Part shown: positions 53,206 through 62,288 of the stretch, piece after piece
How the letters are laid out: every line of letters begins with the position of its first letter
How positions within the stretch are numbered: position 1 is the first letter of the stretch
The notes under the pieces: generated by a model
The model's database searches: none
What the model saw: the letters and a program-made list of their open reading frames with translations, nothing else
Told to the model about the DNA's origin: nothing
Translations under genes and position numbers: made by a program
Source of the DNA: an uncultured Erythrobacter sp.
Lineage (GTDB): Bacteria; Pseudomonadota; Alphaproteobacteria; Sphingomonadales; Sphingomonadaceae
Assembly (NCBI RefSeq): GCF_947499705.1
Contig: NZ_CANMPJ010000001.1
Coordinates: 1 to 64,000 of the forward strand
Direction of reading: 5' to 3'
DNA: 64,000 nucleotides

Positions 53206-56200
53206 TCAGCGGGGATCTTGGCGCCCGGTACCCACGGCGCACCGGCTGCCTCCAACTCGGCCTCAAACGCAGGAACAGTGCTTTCGCTCAAGGTGCGCAG
53301 ACGATCACGGATCGCCCCGAAATCGGCCTGTGCGTAGCCGAATTGGTCGCGGTGCGTTTGCGTCGGGCCATAGGTCGCCCCGAACAGCCCGGTCATGATG
53401 ACGCCCAAGCGGCTGCGAACAGTCGGCTGAGTGCGTTCGAACAATTCGTTGCGCGCCTGATTGCCATTGAGCATCCCATCAAGCGCGAACACTTCACTGC
53501 GGATGGCTTGCAGGCGATTGTCGAGCGTGGTCGGATCGCCGCGAGTTGCTCGCGACGCTGCGATCTCAAGCAGTCCGACTTTCCGTTGAAGTTCGGAGAG
53601 GGTCAGGGCGGTCGCGGTGACTGAGCGATCGAATGCTGAAATTGCGGCCCAGAACTCGGCAGCGTCGGCTTGTGGTGGCAAAGCGCCATCGCGCAGCTGC
53701 TCAACCGTGAACGGTTGCGGCGCGACGAGCTCGGTTGTCTGACCACGCACCCGTTTCGACAGCGAAACGGTGTATTGCCCCGGGCTCGCGAGGAAACCGG
53801 CTGGTTCTTCGCCATCGGGGCCGAGCGGGCGGGCGGCAGTCGTGTCCGGGAAACGCAGGTCCCAATTGACCCGGTGGAAGCCCTTCTTGGCCGGTCCCTT
53901 GATCCGCCGAACAAGGTTTCCATCGGCATCGCGCACAGTCAGCCAGACTGTCGGCGCTGTTTCCTGAAGCTCGGCCGTCATCGCGTCGAAGCCCGGGAAC
54001 GGCGTATCTGCCCCGTCTTTGACCAGAGGCTTCTCGCGCTCTTGCCTGATGTCCTTGAGCGATTTCACGTCTTCCGCGAGGTAGTAGGTGAAGTTCGCTC
54101 CAAATGGAGGATTGGGCGCGCGGTAATAGCCGTGCCCTTGCGAACCGCCTTCGTCGAAGGCCAGCGGGTGCTGCTCAATGTACCACCACGCCTTGCGGCC
54201 GGGGAACAGCATTGCCTCCTGATCGAGACTGGCTTCATTCAAAGTGCGCAGCGGCGAAATATCGTCGACGACGAAGAATCCGCGGCCAAAGCTGGCAGCG
54301 ACCAGATCGTCCTCACGCCGCTGGATCGTCACATCGCGGAATGCGATTGTCGGCGCGTCGCCGCTCATCTTCACCCATTTGCGCCCGCCATCGAGCGTGA
54401 AATACAGCGCAAACTCGGTCGCGGCGAAGAGCAGGTTCGGGTTCTTGTGATCCTGCACCACGCGCCAGACGAGGTGGCGGTCGGGGATGTCGCCCGAGAT
54501 GTCGGTCCAGCTGCGCCCGCGATTGGTGCTCTTGAGCAGGTACGGTTTGAAGTCGCCATATTTGTGATTATCGAGCGCGACATAGACGGTGTTCTCATCG
54601 AAAAGGTCGGCGCGAATGTCATTCACATAGGCGGTCGAAGGGACGCCCGGCAGAGAGCTCGCTTCGATCCTCCGCCAGTTGGTTCCCCCATCTTCGGTCA
54701 CCTGGATCAAGCCATCGTCGGTGCCGACATAGAGCAAGTTCTCGTTGAGCGGGCTCTCGCCGATATTTGCGATCGTGTTGTACTGTGACATGGCGCGCAG
54801 GTCCCAGCCTGCGTCCCAGCTCCATTTGCGGCCTTGGATCGGCAATTGGAGACGGTCTTGATTGCGGGTCAGGTCCGGTGAGATCGCCCGCCAGCTGTCA
54901 CCGCGATCATCCGAACGCCAGAGCCGCTGCGAGGCATGGTATATGCGTGTCGGTACATGCTGGCTGACAAGGATTGGGGCGTCCCAATTCCAGCGCGGGA
55001 TATCATCGCCCGGCGCCGGTTGCGGTTGAATGTGGATCACTTCACCCGTGATGCGGTCGACCCGCGCGAGGTTCCCCTGCTGCCACTGCGCATACATGAT
55101 GTTGGGATTGCCCGGCTCAGTCGCGGACTGGTGACCGTCGGCGAACAGAGTGATGAACCAGTCGTCATTGCGGATGCCGTGGCGGTTATCGGTTCGCGAC
55201 GGGCCACCTTGCGAATTGTTGTCCTGCGTGCCGCCATAGACGAAGTAGAATGGCTCGGCGTCATCAACTGCGACCTTGTAGAATTGCGTAATCGGCAGGT
55301 TGTTGATGAAGCGCCAAGTTTTCGTGTGGTCATAGCTTTCGTAAAGTCCGCCGTCGGAGCCGAACAGGATGTACTCCGGATCGTCAGGGCGAAAGGCGAT
55401 CGCGTGATCGTCCACGTGCTTGTATTCGTTGTTGAGGTCGGACCAGGTCGAGCCGCCATCATTGGAAATCTGGGTCGTGTTTGAGACCAGATAGATGCGG
55501 TCGAACGCATGCGGGCTGGCGTAGAGTTCCTGATAGTAATGCGGGCCGGTACCGCCGCTGACTGCGTCCGACATTTTCTCCCAGCTCGCGCCGCGATTGG
55601 TCGATTTCCACACTCCGCCTTCGCGCCGGTCGAGTTCGATCGCGGCGTAGATTACGTCGGGGCGCTGCGGCGAGATTGCCATGCCGATCTTGCCCATATT
55701 GCCTTTGGGCAGGCCAGTCTTCAGCTCGGTCCAGTTCTCGCCGCCGTCTTCCGACTTCCACAGCGAGGTTTCCGGACCGCCGCCGACATAAGCGGCAACG
55801 GTGCGGTGGCGCTGCCAGAGCGCAGCATATAGACGATCTGGATTGCGCGGATCGATCAGCAGGTCAGTCGCTCCGGTAAATTCGCCGGACGCGAGGACGT
55901 TCTCCCATGTCTCTCCGCCATCGGTGGTTTTATAGACCCCGCGCTCGCCGCCCGGAGACCAGAGCGGGCCCTGGGCAGCGACCCAGACCGTGTTGGGGTC
56001 TTCTGGGTGAACGATAATCTTTGAGATACGCTCGGAGGCTTCTAGGCCGGACTTCTGCCAGGTCTTCCCGCCATCGTTCGATTTGTAGATACCGTCGCCA
56101 TAGCCGATGTGTCGGCCACCATGGTTCTCACCGGTGCCGACCCAGATGCGGTTAGGATCGGACGGATCGAGCCCGAGTGAGCCGATGGAATAGGAGCCTT

Positions 56201-56489
56201 GGCCCTCGAACAGCGAGGCCCAGGTCGTACCGGCATTTTCGGTCTTCCAGACACCGCCTGATCCGACCGCCACGTACCATGTCGCCGGATCGTCCTGCAC
56301 AATCGCGATGTCGGCAATCCGGCCCGACATGAAGGCCGGACCGATATTGCGGAGATTGAAAGCCTCGAAGGTCTTGCTCGAGAGAGCCGGTTGATCCTCG
56401 CTTTCCTCTTCATCCGACTGCGCAATCGCCGCCGAGCTGAGACCAAGCGCGACCGCGCATCCGATCAACACCTTCATGATTTTCATCAA
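53202..56489 (-). CDS. Exported BNR/VPS10 (sortilin)-like beta-propeller protein
   Basis: 1,095 residues with a Sec signal (ending GLSSAAIA; starts at 56489 or one of the next ATGs are possible). Repeated Asp-box/BNR motifs such as SNDGGKTW, TTDGGETW, SEDGGENW and STNRGASW define two linked beta-propellers up to about residue 740, as in VPS10-like 'glycosyl hydrolase' proteins. A C-terminal region of ~300 residues (WYIEQHPLAFDEGGSQGHGYYRAP, then a helical end) follows. No glycosidase active site is evident. Context with an S46 peptidase and PepSY protein suggests periplasmic peptide or protein handling, which is inference. Confidence 0.88.
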   Translation of the reverse strand: MMKIMKVLIGCAVALGLSSAAIAQSDEEESEDQPALSSKTFEAFNLRNIGPAFMSGRIADIAIVQDDPATWYVAVGSGGVWKTENAGTTWASLFEGQGSYSIGSLGLDPSDPNRIWVGTGENHGGRHIGYGDGIYKSNDGGKTWQKSGLEASERISKIIVHPEDPNTVWVAAQGPLWSPGGERGVYKTTDGGETWENVLASGEFTGATDLLIDPRNPDRLYAALWQRHRTVAAYVGGGPETSLWKSEDGGENWTELKTGLPKGNMGKIGMAISPQRPDVIYAAIELDRREGGVWKSTNRGASWEKMSDAVSGGTGPHYYQELYASPHAFDRIYLVSNTTQISNDGGSTWSDLNNEYKHVDDHAIAFRPDDPEYILFGSDGGLYESYDHTKTWRFINNLPITQFYKVAVDDAEPFYFVYGGTQDNNSQGGPSRTDNRHGIRNDDWFITLFADGHQSATEPGNPNIMYAQWQQGNLARVDRITGEVIHIQPQPAPGDDIPRWNWDAPILVSQHVPTRIYHASQRLWRSDDRGDSWRAISPDLTRNQDRLQLPIQGRKWSWDAGWDLRAMSQYNTIANIGESPLNENLLYVGTDDGLIQVTEDGGTNWRRIEASSLPGVPSTAYVNDIRADLFDENTVYVALDNHKYGDFKPYLLKSTNRGRSWTDISGDIPDRHLVWRVVQDHKNPNLLFAATEFALYFTLDGGRKWVKMSGDAPTIAFRDVTIQRREDDLVAASFGRGFFVVDDISPLRTLNEASLDQEAMLFPGRKAWWYIEQHPLAFDEGGSQGHGYYRAPNPPFGANFTYYLAEDVKSLKDIRQEREKPLVKDGADTPFPGFDAMTAELQETAPTVWLTVRDADGNLVRRIKGPAKKGFHRVNWDLRFPDTTAARPLGPDGEEPAGFLASPGQYTVSLSKRVRGQTTELVAPQPFTVEQLRDGALPPQADAAEFWAAISAFDRSVTATALTLSELQRKVGLLEIAASRATRGDPTTLDNRLQAIRSEVFALDGMLNGNQARNELFERTQPTVRSRLGVIMTGLFGATYGPTQTHRDQFGYAQADFGAIRDRLRTLSESTVPAFEAELEAAGAPWVPGAKIPAE

Positions 56490-56547
56490 CGCTACCCCTG
56501 TTTCGCGTTCAATCTCCGCAGTCTAGCACAACCGGCCCGGCGGCGAA

Positions 56548-58716
56548 CTATTCGACGATGTCCATTTCGTCGATCAGAGCCTGCGCTCCGTCGACTTTAT
56601 CCATCACCCACAGCATGTAGCGCGTGTCGACATGGATCGTGCGGGTTGTGCGGGGATCGAAATCCCAGTCCGAATTGACGCTTTCGAACGTGCCATCGAA
56701 TAGCAATCCGACCAGTTCGGCGCGCGAATTGAGCGTGGCCGAACCGCTGTTGCCGCCGGTCGAGTCGAGATCCGAAAGGAAGTTGACCGGCACCGAACCG
56801 ATACTGTCGAGCGCATAAGCGCCATAATCCTTGGCTTCGATCCGCTCGAGCAGTTTGTCGGGCGAATTGAAGGGGTCTTCGCCGGTGTCCTTGTCGGTGA
56901 TCCCTTCAAGCGTAGTGAAGGGCAGGTATGCCATGCCATCGCGCGGACTGCCGCCAAGCACGCTGCCGAATGTAACCCGCAGTGTGCTGTTGGCATCGGG
57001 ATAGGTCAGCGTGCCAGTCTCCCTCTGCCACTGCGTGATCGCCTCCATATAGGCTGGGCGCAGCGCGAGCGAGCGACCAGAACGCGTCTTGCTCTCGGTC
57101 TCAAGCTGGAACCCGTATTCGTACATTGCGACGGCGAGCTGCATGAACGGGTCTTCGCTCGCTTCCAGATCGGCGGTGGAGGCGTCCATCAACGCCAGCC
57201 GCGTCTCAGCATCGCCTAGCGTAGTGTCGGCGTAGAATCTGTCGACCAGCGCAGGCAGTTCTTCGGCTGTGGTTTCCGAAGTGAGACCGAGCGCCTGATC
57301 GAAAGCCACTACGCGCTCGCCCATCGGCTGCGCGATATAGCCGCTCAGGAACAGCACCCATTCCGCCTTGTCGACCGCTGGATCATAGCGCCGGTCAAGC
57401 GCCTGCAGACCCTGACGGAAAAACGTCATGTCGCGGTCCTGATATCCGGACTCGCGCTCAGCATTGGGCTTCTGCCGCTCTTTCGACAGGCGATAGAGGC
57501 GCCTCGCGGTTGAAAACAGCGAGGGCCGCGACACGTTGCGATACCAGAAGCTGGTGCGCGAGGCGGCGGCGCTTTCCTCAGACAGAGCAGCCAATTGCCC
57601 GATTGCCTCGCCAAAGCCCGCGCGCGCCGGGTCGGCCGCGATCCACTCACCCAATGCAGCTTCGCGCGCACGGCGGCGGTCGACCAGCCCGACCCGGCGC
57701 GCGCCATCGATCTGGCCGCGCAGGTTCTTTTCGAAATTGTTGAGACCGGCGAGGCGGCTTTCATACTTCACCCGGGCATCCGATCCCTCGGGCGCTGCGG
57801 TCTCGATCGTGACAATCCAATCGGTCAGCAGTGTCTGGAAGGTCGGATATGTCCAGTTGAATGTGTTCTCGACCTCAGCCAGCAAAGTGTAGCGGCTGGT
57901 CGAACCGGGATAGCCCGCGGCCATGACGAAATCGCCGTCGTCGAGCCCGCTGGCGCTCACCTTCAGGTGGTGCTCCGGCTCATACGGAACATTGGCTTCG
58001 TCGAAGTCCGCTGCCGAACCGTCGGGCGCAACATAGGCGCGGTAGAAGGCAAAATCGCCGGTGTGGCGTGGCCACTGCCAGTTATCGATATCGCCGCCAT
58101 ACTTTCCGATGGAATCTGCCGGCGCATAGACAATCCGCACGTCGCGCACTTCGAGCCGCTTCACGAGTTTATACTGCGCCCCGCCATAAAAGCTGGCGAC
58201 CTGGCAGCGGTAGCCCGCCGTTTCCTCACATCCGGCGATGATGTCCTTGCGGCGCTGCTGCACCAGTTCGTAGCGCTCAAGCGCTTCCATTCCCTCGGTG
58301 CCTTCGCGAACTTGCCCGGTCACATCGGTGACTTCGGTGGTCACATAAATTCGCGATCCCGGTGCGGCGGGCAGTTCATCGCTTTTGGTGGCGGCAAGAA
58401 ATCCGTCTTCGAGATAGTTGTTCTCAGCCGTCGAGTTGTACTGCACCGATCCGCGTGCGCAGTGATGGTTGGTGACCACCAGCCCCTCGGGTGAGACGAA
58501 GCTTGCCGAGCAACCGCCGAGCGAGACCACCGCGCCCATCGGGAAGCCGGTGAGATCCGCGAGTGCTTCGGGTTCAAGCTCCAGACCGGCTTCGCTGAGT
58601 TCGTCGCTGATCTCTTGAAGCTGATCGGGCGTGAACATCCCCTCCTTGGCCGAAAGCGGCGCCGCGAGCGACGCGGCGAGCAGGAGATTGATCGTGAAGA
58701 GCTTGGTCGGTGTCAT
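56548..58716 (-). CDS. S46 family dipeptidyl-peptidase (DPP7-like)
   Basis: 722 residues from the ATG at 58716, giving a Sec signal (TPTKLFTINLLLAASLAAPLSAKEG). The S46 triad is visible: His in TNHHCARG (H84/H85), Asp in DNWQWPRHTGDF (D211 or, more likely, D221) and Ser in STGGNSGSATLN (S657). Eighteen residues after the serine, the S1-pocket position is Gly (LLFDGTF, G675) rather than the Arg of DPP11, which points to DPP7-type preference for hydrophobic P1 residues. It would remove dipeptides from oligopeptides in the periplasm. BNR and PepSY genes follow on the same strand. Confidence 0.93.
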   Translation of the reverse strand: MTPTKLFTINLLLAASLAAPLSAKEGMFTPDQLQEISDELSEAGLELEPEALADLTGFPMGAVVSLGGCSASFVSPEGLVVTNHHCARGSVQYNSTAENNYLEDGFLAATKSDELPAAPGSRIYVTTEVTDVTGQVREGTEGMEALERYELVQQRRKDIIAGCEETAGYRCQVASFYGGAQYKLVKRLEVRDVRIVYAPADSIGKYGGDIDNWQWPRHTGDFAFYRAYVAPDGSAADFDEANVPYEPEHHLKVSASGLDDGDFVMAAGYPGSTSRYTLLAEVENTFNWTYPTFQTLLTDWIVTIETAAPEGSDARVKYESRLAGLNNFEKNLRGQIDGARRVGLVDRRRAREAALGEWIAADPARAGFGEAIGQLAALSEESAAASRTSFWYRNVSRPSLFSTARRLYRLSKERQKPNAERESGYQDRDMTFFRQGLQALDRRYDPAVDKAEWVLFLSGYIAQPMGERVVAFDQALGLTSETTAEELPALVDRFYADTTLGDAETRLALMDASTADLEASEDPFMQLAVAMYEYGFQLETESKTRSGRSLALRPAYMEAITQWQRETGTLTYPDANSTLRVTFGSVLGGSPRDGMAYLPFTTLEGITDKDTGEDPFNSPDKLLERIEAKDYGAYALDSIGSVPVNFLSDLDSTGGNSGSATLNSRAELVGLLFDGTFESVNSDWDFDPRTTRTIHVDTRYMLWVMDKVDGAQALIDEMDIVE

Positions 58717-58801
58717 CGTATTGGCCTTGTCTATTGCGGCGCTCGACCGGATGAGTCTCTGCGCCAATGAGATAATGTATCTTTATGCGAGTTGCGTCCA
58801 G

Positions 58802-59932
58802 TCAGTTGCTGGCTTGCTCAGCAGCGATCCCGCGTTTGGTGGTCAGGTAGGTGGCAAAACTGGCCAGCCAGTGACTGCCTGAATAATGCTCGTCAGAAAC
58901 TGCCGCGACGCCGGTTTCGCGGTGGACCTCGGCTGACGCGAGCAGTGCGCCAATTCGTTGGTCACCCTCGGGAAGAGCCGACGCGATGCCTTCGAGCGCC
59001 CAGGCTCGCGACAGATTGACCCCGTCGAGATGCACCAGCTTGCCATCAGACGCATCGAGAACAACGCCCGGTTCCAGCCAGTCTCCGCTCCCGTCCGAAG
59101 GAATTTGCGGCAGGAATTCGCCGAGCCATGCAGCATATTCGTTTTGCGCCATCACGCGGCGCATCAAATCGGCTTCCATCAGGCAAGGTGAGAGAAAGTC
59201 TTCTCCCGACGGTTCGTAAGCGAGTGGGCAATTCACGTCACCGCGGTGGAACGCCAACGTCTTTTCGCGCAGCTCTGAAGCGAGTTCCTGATTGCCGACA
59301 CCGTCAGCATAGTCGAGCATCAAGCCAAAGGCGAAAGCGGTTTGATTGTGCGTGCCCAAGCGGATTGGGTAAGATAGCTTCGGGAGCCAATCCCTGACCT
59401 GCGCGACGATCGCATCCTCCAGCGGTCGCAGGGTGTCGCGCCACTCAGTCAGCTCGGGATCGTCGCTCTCTTCTAACTCCAAAACGAGCTGTAGGTACCA
59501 CGCGATGCCATAGGGACGCTCGAACGATCTTCGGCCCTCTGCTTCGTAATAGGCGAGCTCGGCAGCGAGATTTTCCTCGGTGAAGCTCTTTGCGAGTTTG
59601 GTCCGGATTTCGTCTGCCAGCACGCTGTCGGGCTGCGTGGTCAGCACCCGGCTCAGCAGCCAATGGCCGTGGACCGATGAATGCCAATCGAAGCAGCCAT
59701 AGAACGCTGGTGTCAGCTCACTCGGCGCCTGCACGTCGTCGGCAGACTGCATAACGTGGCTGATCTTGTTGGGATATTCGCGGTGAACGCAATCAAGCGC
59801 GAGAACGGCGAAACGGTCGACGACGGTTTCCGGCGCGGGCCGGTCCGAAGGCGCGCTTTCGGTTGTTCCATCCTCTGAATTGGAGCACGCCGCCAGCAGC
59901 AATGCTGCCAGCCCAACACCCAGATGCTTCAT
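58802..59932 (-). CDS. DUF2891-family lipoprotein
   Basis: 376 residues from the ATG at 59932 (AAAGGGAC about 8 nt upstream). A lipoprotein signal (MKHLGVGLAALLLAACSN) precedes a DUF2891 domain: AFYGCFDWHSSVHGHWLL, RRSFERPYGIAWYLQLVLELE, GTHNQTAFAFGLMLDYA, DFLSPCLMEADLMRRV, LDGVNLSRAWALEGI and YSGSHWLASFATYL. The His/Trp-rich helical fold resembles (alpha/alpha)-barrel proteins. The function is unknown. It is divergent from the ECF sigma gene and upstream of the S46 gene by 85 bp. Confidence 0.9.
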   Translation of the reverse strand: MKHLGVGLAALLLAACSNSEDGTTESAPSDRPAPETVVDRFAVLALDCVHREYPNKISHVMQSADDVQAPSELTPAFYGCFDWHSSVHGHWLLSRVLTTQPDSVLADEIRTKLAKSFTEENLAAELAYYEAEGRRSFERPYGIAWYLQLVLELEESDDPELTEWRDTLRPLEDAIVAQVRDWLPKLSYPIRLGTHNQTAFAFGLMLDYADGVGNQELASELREKTLAFHRGDVNCPLAYEPSGEDFLSPCLMEADLMRRVMAQNEYAAWLGEFLPQIPSDGSGDWLEPGVVLDASDGKLVHLDGVNLSRAWALEGIASALPEGDQRIGALLASAEVHRETGVAAVSDEHYSGSHWLASFATYLTTKRGIAAEQASN

Positions 59933-60058
59933 GCGACACGTCCCTTTAGCGTTTGCAGCGGCGTAGAGGTTCAGCAAGGCTTGGCGCAAGTGCAACTTGC
60001 GAGCCACCGCTTCGATATTCCGCTTGTACGATCTGGCATATGCCCCCAATATTTGAGG

Positions 60059-60637
60059 ATGTCCGAAGGATCGGGATCCCCCGAAACTGATCATTTACGC
60101 CGCGAAATGGCCGAGTATTTGCGCCGCGTCGCAGAGCGTGATCGTGACGCATTCGATGCGCTCTATGACCTCGCGTCAGGGAAACTATTCGGGATCGCGC
60201 TGCGTATTGTCGGCGATGCAGCGGCAGCTGAGGACGTAACCCAAGAGAGTTTCGTGAAGATCTGGCAGCGGGCAAACGACTATTCGACCGAACTCGGCAG
60301 CCCGCTCGCCTGGATGGGCACAATCGCGCGCAACACGGCGATTGATTGGTACCGCAAACACAACAAGGGCGAGACAACCAGCGATGCCGTATTGGAGAAT
60401 GCCGCTGACACAGGCGCGCTCGCCGATGACTGGCTCGAAAGCGTGCAGGAAAGTGCGCGGATCAAGCACTGCATTGGCAAACTCGGCGAGGATCAGAAAT
60501 CACTGATCCTCGATGCGTTCTTTGCTGGTTTCACCTACCTTCAATTGGCAACCAGGAAGGGTATTCCGCTCAACACCGTAAAGAGCCGGGTTCGCCGCGG
60601 GCTCAAGAATCTGCGAAAGTGCTTGGACGATGAGTGA
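60059..60637 (+). CDS. ECF sigma factor (SigK-like)
   Basis: About 192 residues from the ATG at 60059 (MSEGSGSPETDHLRREMAEYL); the start is not certain because GAGG lies too close, and ATG 60107 is an alternative. Region 2 (DAFDALYDLASGKLFGIALRIVGDAAAAEDVTQESFVKIW) and region 4 (SLILDAFFAGFTYLQLATRKGIPLNTVKSRVRRGL) are clear, with no extra domain. It overlaps the following anti-sigma gene by 8 nt, the usual arrangement for a sigma/anti-sigma switch. The target regulon probably includes the DUF4331 genes downstream. Confidence 0.92.
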   Translation: MSEGSGSPETDHLRREMAEYLRRVAERDRDAFDALYDLASGKLFGIALRIVGDAAAAEDVTQESFVKIWQRANDYSTELGSPLAWMGTIARNTAIDWYRKHNKGETTSDAVLENAADTGALADDWLESVQESARIKHCIGKLGEDQKSLILDAFFAGFTYLQLATRKGIPLNTVKSRVRRGLKNLRKCLDDE

Positions 60638-61361
60638 GTTTCCTAACACTCCAGAGGAGCGCACGCTCCTCGCCAGCGAAATGGCACTTGGATTGCTGGA
60701 CGGCGATGAATTGGCGCTCGCACGGCGTTTGCAACTGAGCGACACCGGTTTTGCTGCGCTGGTCGAAAAGGCCGAGCGTGACGTCGCGCCGCTCCACGAA
60801 GCCTATCCCGAGGTTGCAGCGCCCGTATCGCTCAAAGATCGGGTCAATGCGGCGATCGACACTGAAGACGCAGGTTCGGCAGCGTCGCATCCCTTGCCGG
60901 TGAATGACAACGGTCCCGGCCCGTGGCGCTTGATCGCGATGGCTGCGTCGATCGTGGCCCTGGCGCTAGCAGGCGTGCTGGCATTCCAGACGGTGAACCA
61001 GCCGGACAGCGTGCAAACGGTGCCTGCCGCTCAGTATGTTGCGCAGATGGCCACGCAGGAGGAGGGCCAGTTTGTCGTGGTACGGTGGAGCGCTGACCGA
61101 GCATCGCTCGATGTGCGTGCGGTTGGCCTGGCCGACGACAGCCTTGCTCCCGCGCTTTGGATCATTCCGGAAGACGGTACGCCGCGCTCTTTCGGAACTG
61201 CAAACGGCGAAGGTCGGGGTGAACTTGAAATCCCGCGCGATCTCGCGCCCTTCCTGACCGATGGAGCAACGCTTGCGGTGACTATGGAGGACCCGGCCAG
61301 CGCCCCGCATGAGGCACCGACCCCTCCGATTATCGCCACCGGGACGTTGCTCGAAATCTAG
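60630..61361 (+). CDS. Anti-sigma factor with RskA-type domain
   Basis: 243 residues. The cytoplasmic N-terminus is a zinc-less anti-sigma-like helix bundle (ASEMALGLLDGDELALARRLQ, EKAERDVAPLHEAYPEVA). One membrane segment follows (about 98-120, RLIAMAASIVALALAGVLAF) and then a periplasmic RskA C-terminal domain (SLDVRAVGLADDSLAPALWIIPEDGTPRSFG, APTPPIIATGTL). It should hold the ECF sigma factor at the membrane until a periplasmic signal acts, probably by proteolysis. It overlaps the sigma gene. Confidence 0.92.
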   Translation: MSEFPNTPEERTLLASEMALGLLDGDELALARRLQLSDTGFAALVEKAERDVAPLHEAYPEVAAPVSLKDRVNAAIDTEDAGSAASHPLPVNDNGPGPWRLIAMAASIVALALAGVLAFQTVNQPDSVQTVPAAQYVAQMATQEEGQFVVVRWSADRASLDVRAVGLADDSLAPALWIIPEDGTPRSFGTANGEGRGELEIPRDLAPFLTDGATLAVTMEDPASAPHEAPTPPIIATGTLLEI

Positions 61362-61407
61362 TGAGCAAAGGCGTGCTGTCGGACGCCAAAAAACTTTCGC
61401 AATTGAA

Positions 61408-61436
61408 GGCAACCTTTTTCGCAGACCTCTCGTAAC
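61408..61436 (+). promoter_or_regulatory. Candidate ECF-type promoter upstream of the DUF4331 genes
   Basis: GGCAACC, a 17-nt spacer counted from AAC, then CGTAAC fits the AAC-N16/17-CGT layout of many ECF promoters. It lies between the anti-sigma gene and the DUF4331 gene. Confidence 0.35.
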
Positions 61437-61538
61437 GGGGCCGAGAGTTGGGAAACCGCGCGCGTTTTCACGTGTCGCGGCCCGAACCCTCGCCATCGGA
61501 CGTCGGCTCTACAACCGGCCTCATAGAGGGGAATTCGA

Positions 61539-62288
61539 ATGATACTGGCGAAATACCAATCACCTGCAGGTGAGGACGCGTTGCTGCGGGTTCCGCTTCG
61601 CTATCGGCTCGCAGCACGGCTGACCAAGTACCGTTACCTTGCCGCCGGAACGGCAGTGTGCGCCTTGGTGCCTCTGGCATTCCAGCTCGCGGAACTGCCG
61701 AGCTCTGCTGCCGACCACCTCGATCCGCCCGCGCGAACAAGCCCGGCATCGGACGACACTCCCGACGCGCCTGCCGATATTGCCGACGTCTTTGCGTTTC
61801 ACGACGACCAGAACGTCGTACTGATCCTGACTTTCGCTGGCCCGCAAGCGACGGATCAGCCGGCGGTCTACGACACCGATGTGCTCTACCGCCTCAATGT
61901 CTCCAACGCGGCACCGCGCACTACCACCGATATGCCTATCGAGATCCAGTTCGGGCAGGATATTTTTACCACCGGTGTACCCTTCGGCGTTCGTGTTCGC
62001 GGGCTGCCTGGCGTGACCGGCGACCTGATCGGTCCTGTCGAATCCGACATCGTGACCGATGGTGTCCGCGTGCGTGCTGGCTTGTTCGACGATCCATTCT
62101 TCTTCGACCTTCAGGGCTTTCGTGACACGCTCAGCACCGGGCAGCTCAGCTTCGACAACACCCGTGATTTCTTCGCCAGACAGAACCTGACTGCGGTTGT
62201 GATCGAGATCCCGCGCGACCGGATCGAAAATGGAGCCAGTCTGATTGACGTCTGGTCTGAAACCGCTCGTCTGGGAGGGCAATTGTGA
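61539..62288 (+). CDS. DUF4331 protein, N-terminal half
   Basis: 249 residues. After a short cytoplasmic head, one membrane segment or long signal (about 35-56, LAAGTAVCALVPLAFQLAEL) leads to a DUF4331 N-terminal region: AADHLDPPARTSP, DIADVFAFHDDQNVVLILTFAG, then VLYRLNVSN and FFDLQGFRDTL. Whole DUF4331 proteins are normally about twice this length; the expected second half (FPNGRR-type motif) is in the next gene. The function is unknown; the proteins are exported. The next ORF begins at its stop codon. Confidence 0.85.
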   Translation: MILAKYQSPAGEDALLRVPLRYRLAARLTKYRYLAAGTAVCALVPLAFQLAELPSSAADHLDPPARTSPASDDTPDAPADIADVFAFHDDQNVVLILTFAGPQATDQPAVYDTDVLYRLNVSNAAPRTTTDMPIEIQFGQDIFTTGVPFGVRVRGLPGVTGDLIGPVESDIVTDGVRVRAGLFDDPFFFDLQGFRDTLSTGQLSFDNTRDFFARQNLTAVVIEIPRDRIENGASLIDVWSETARLGGQL

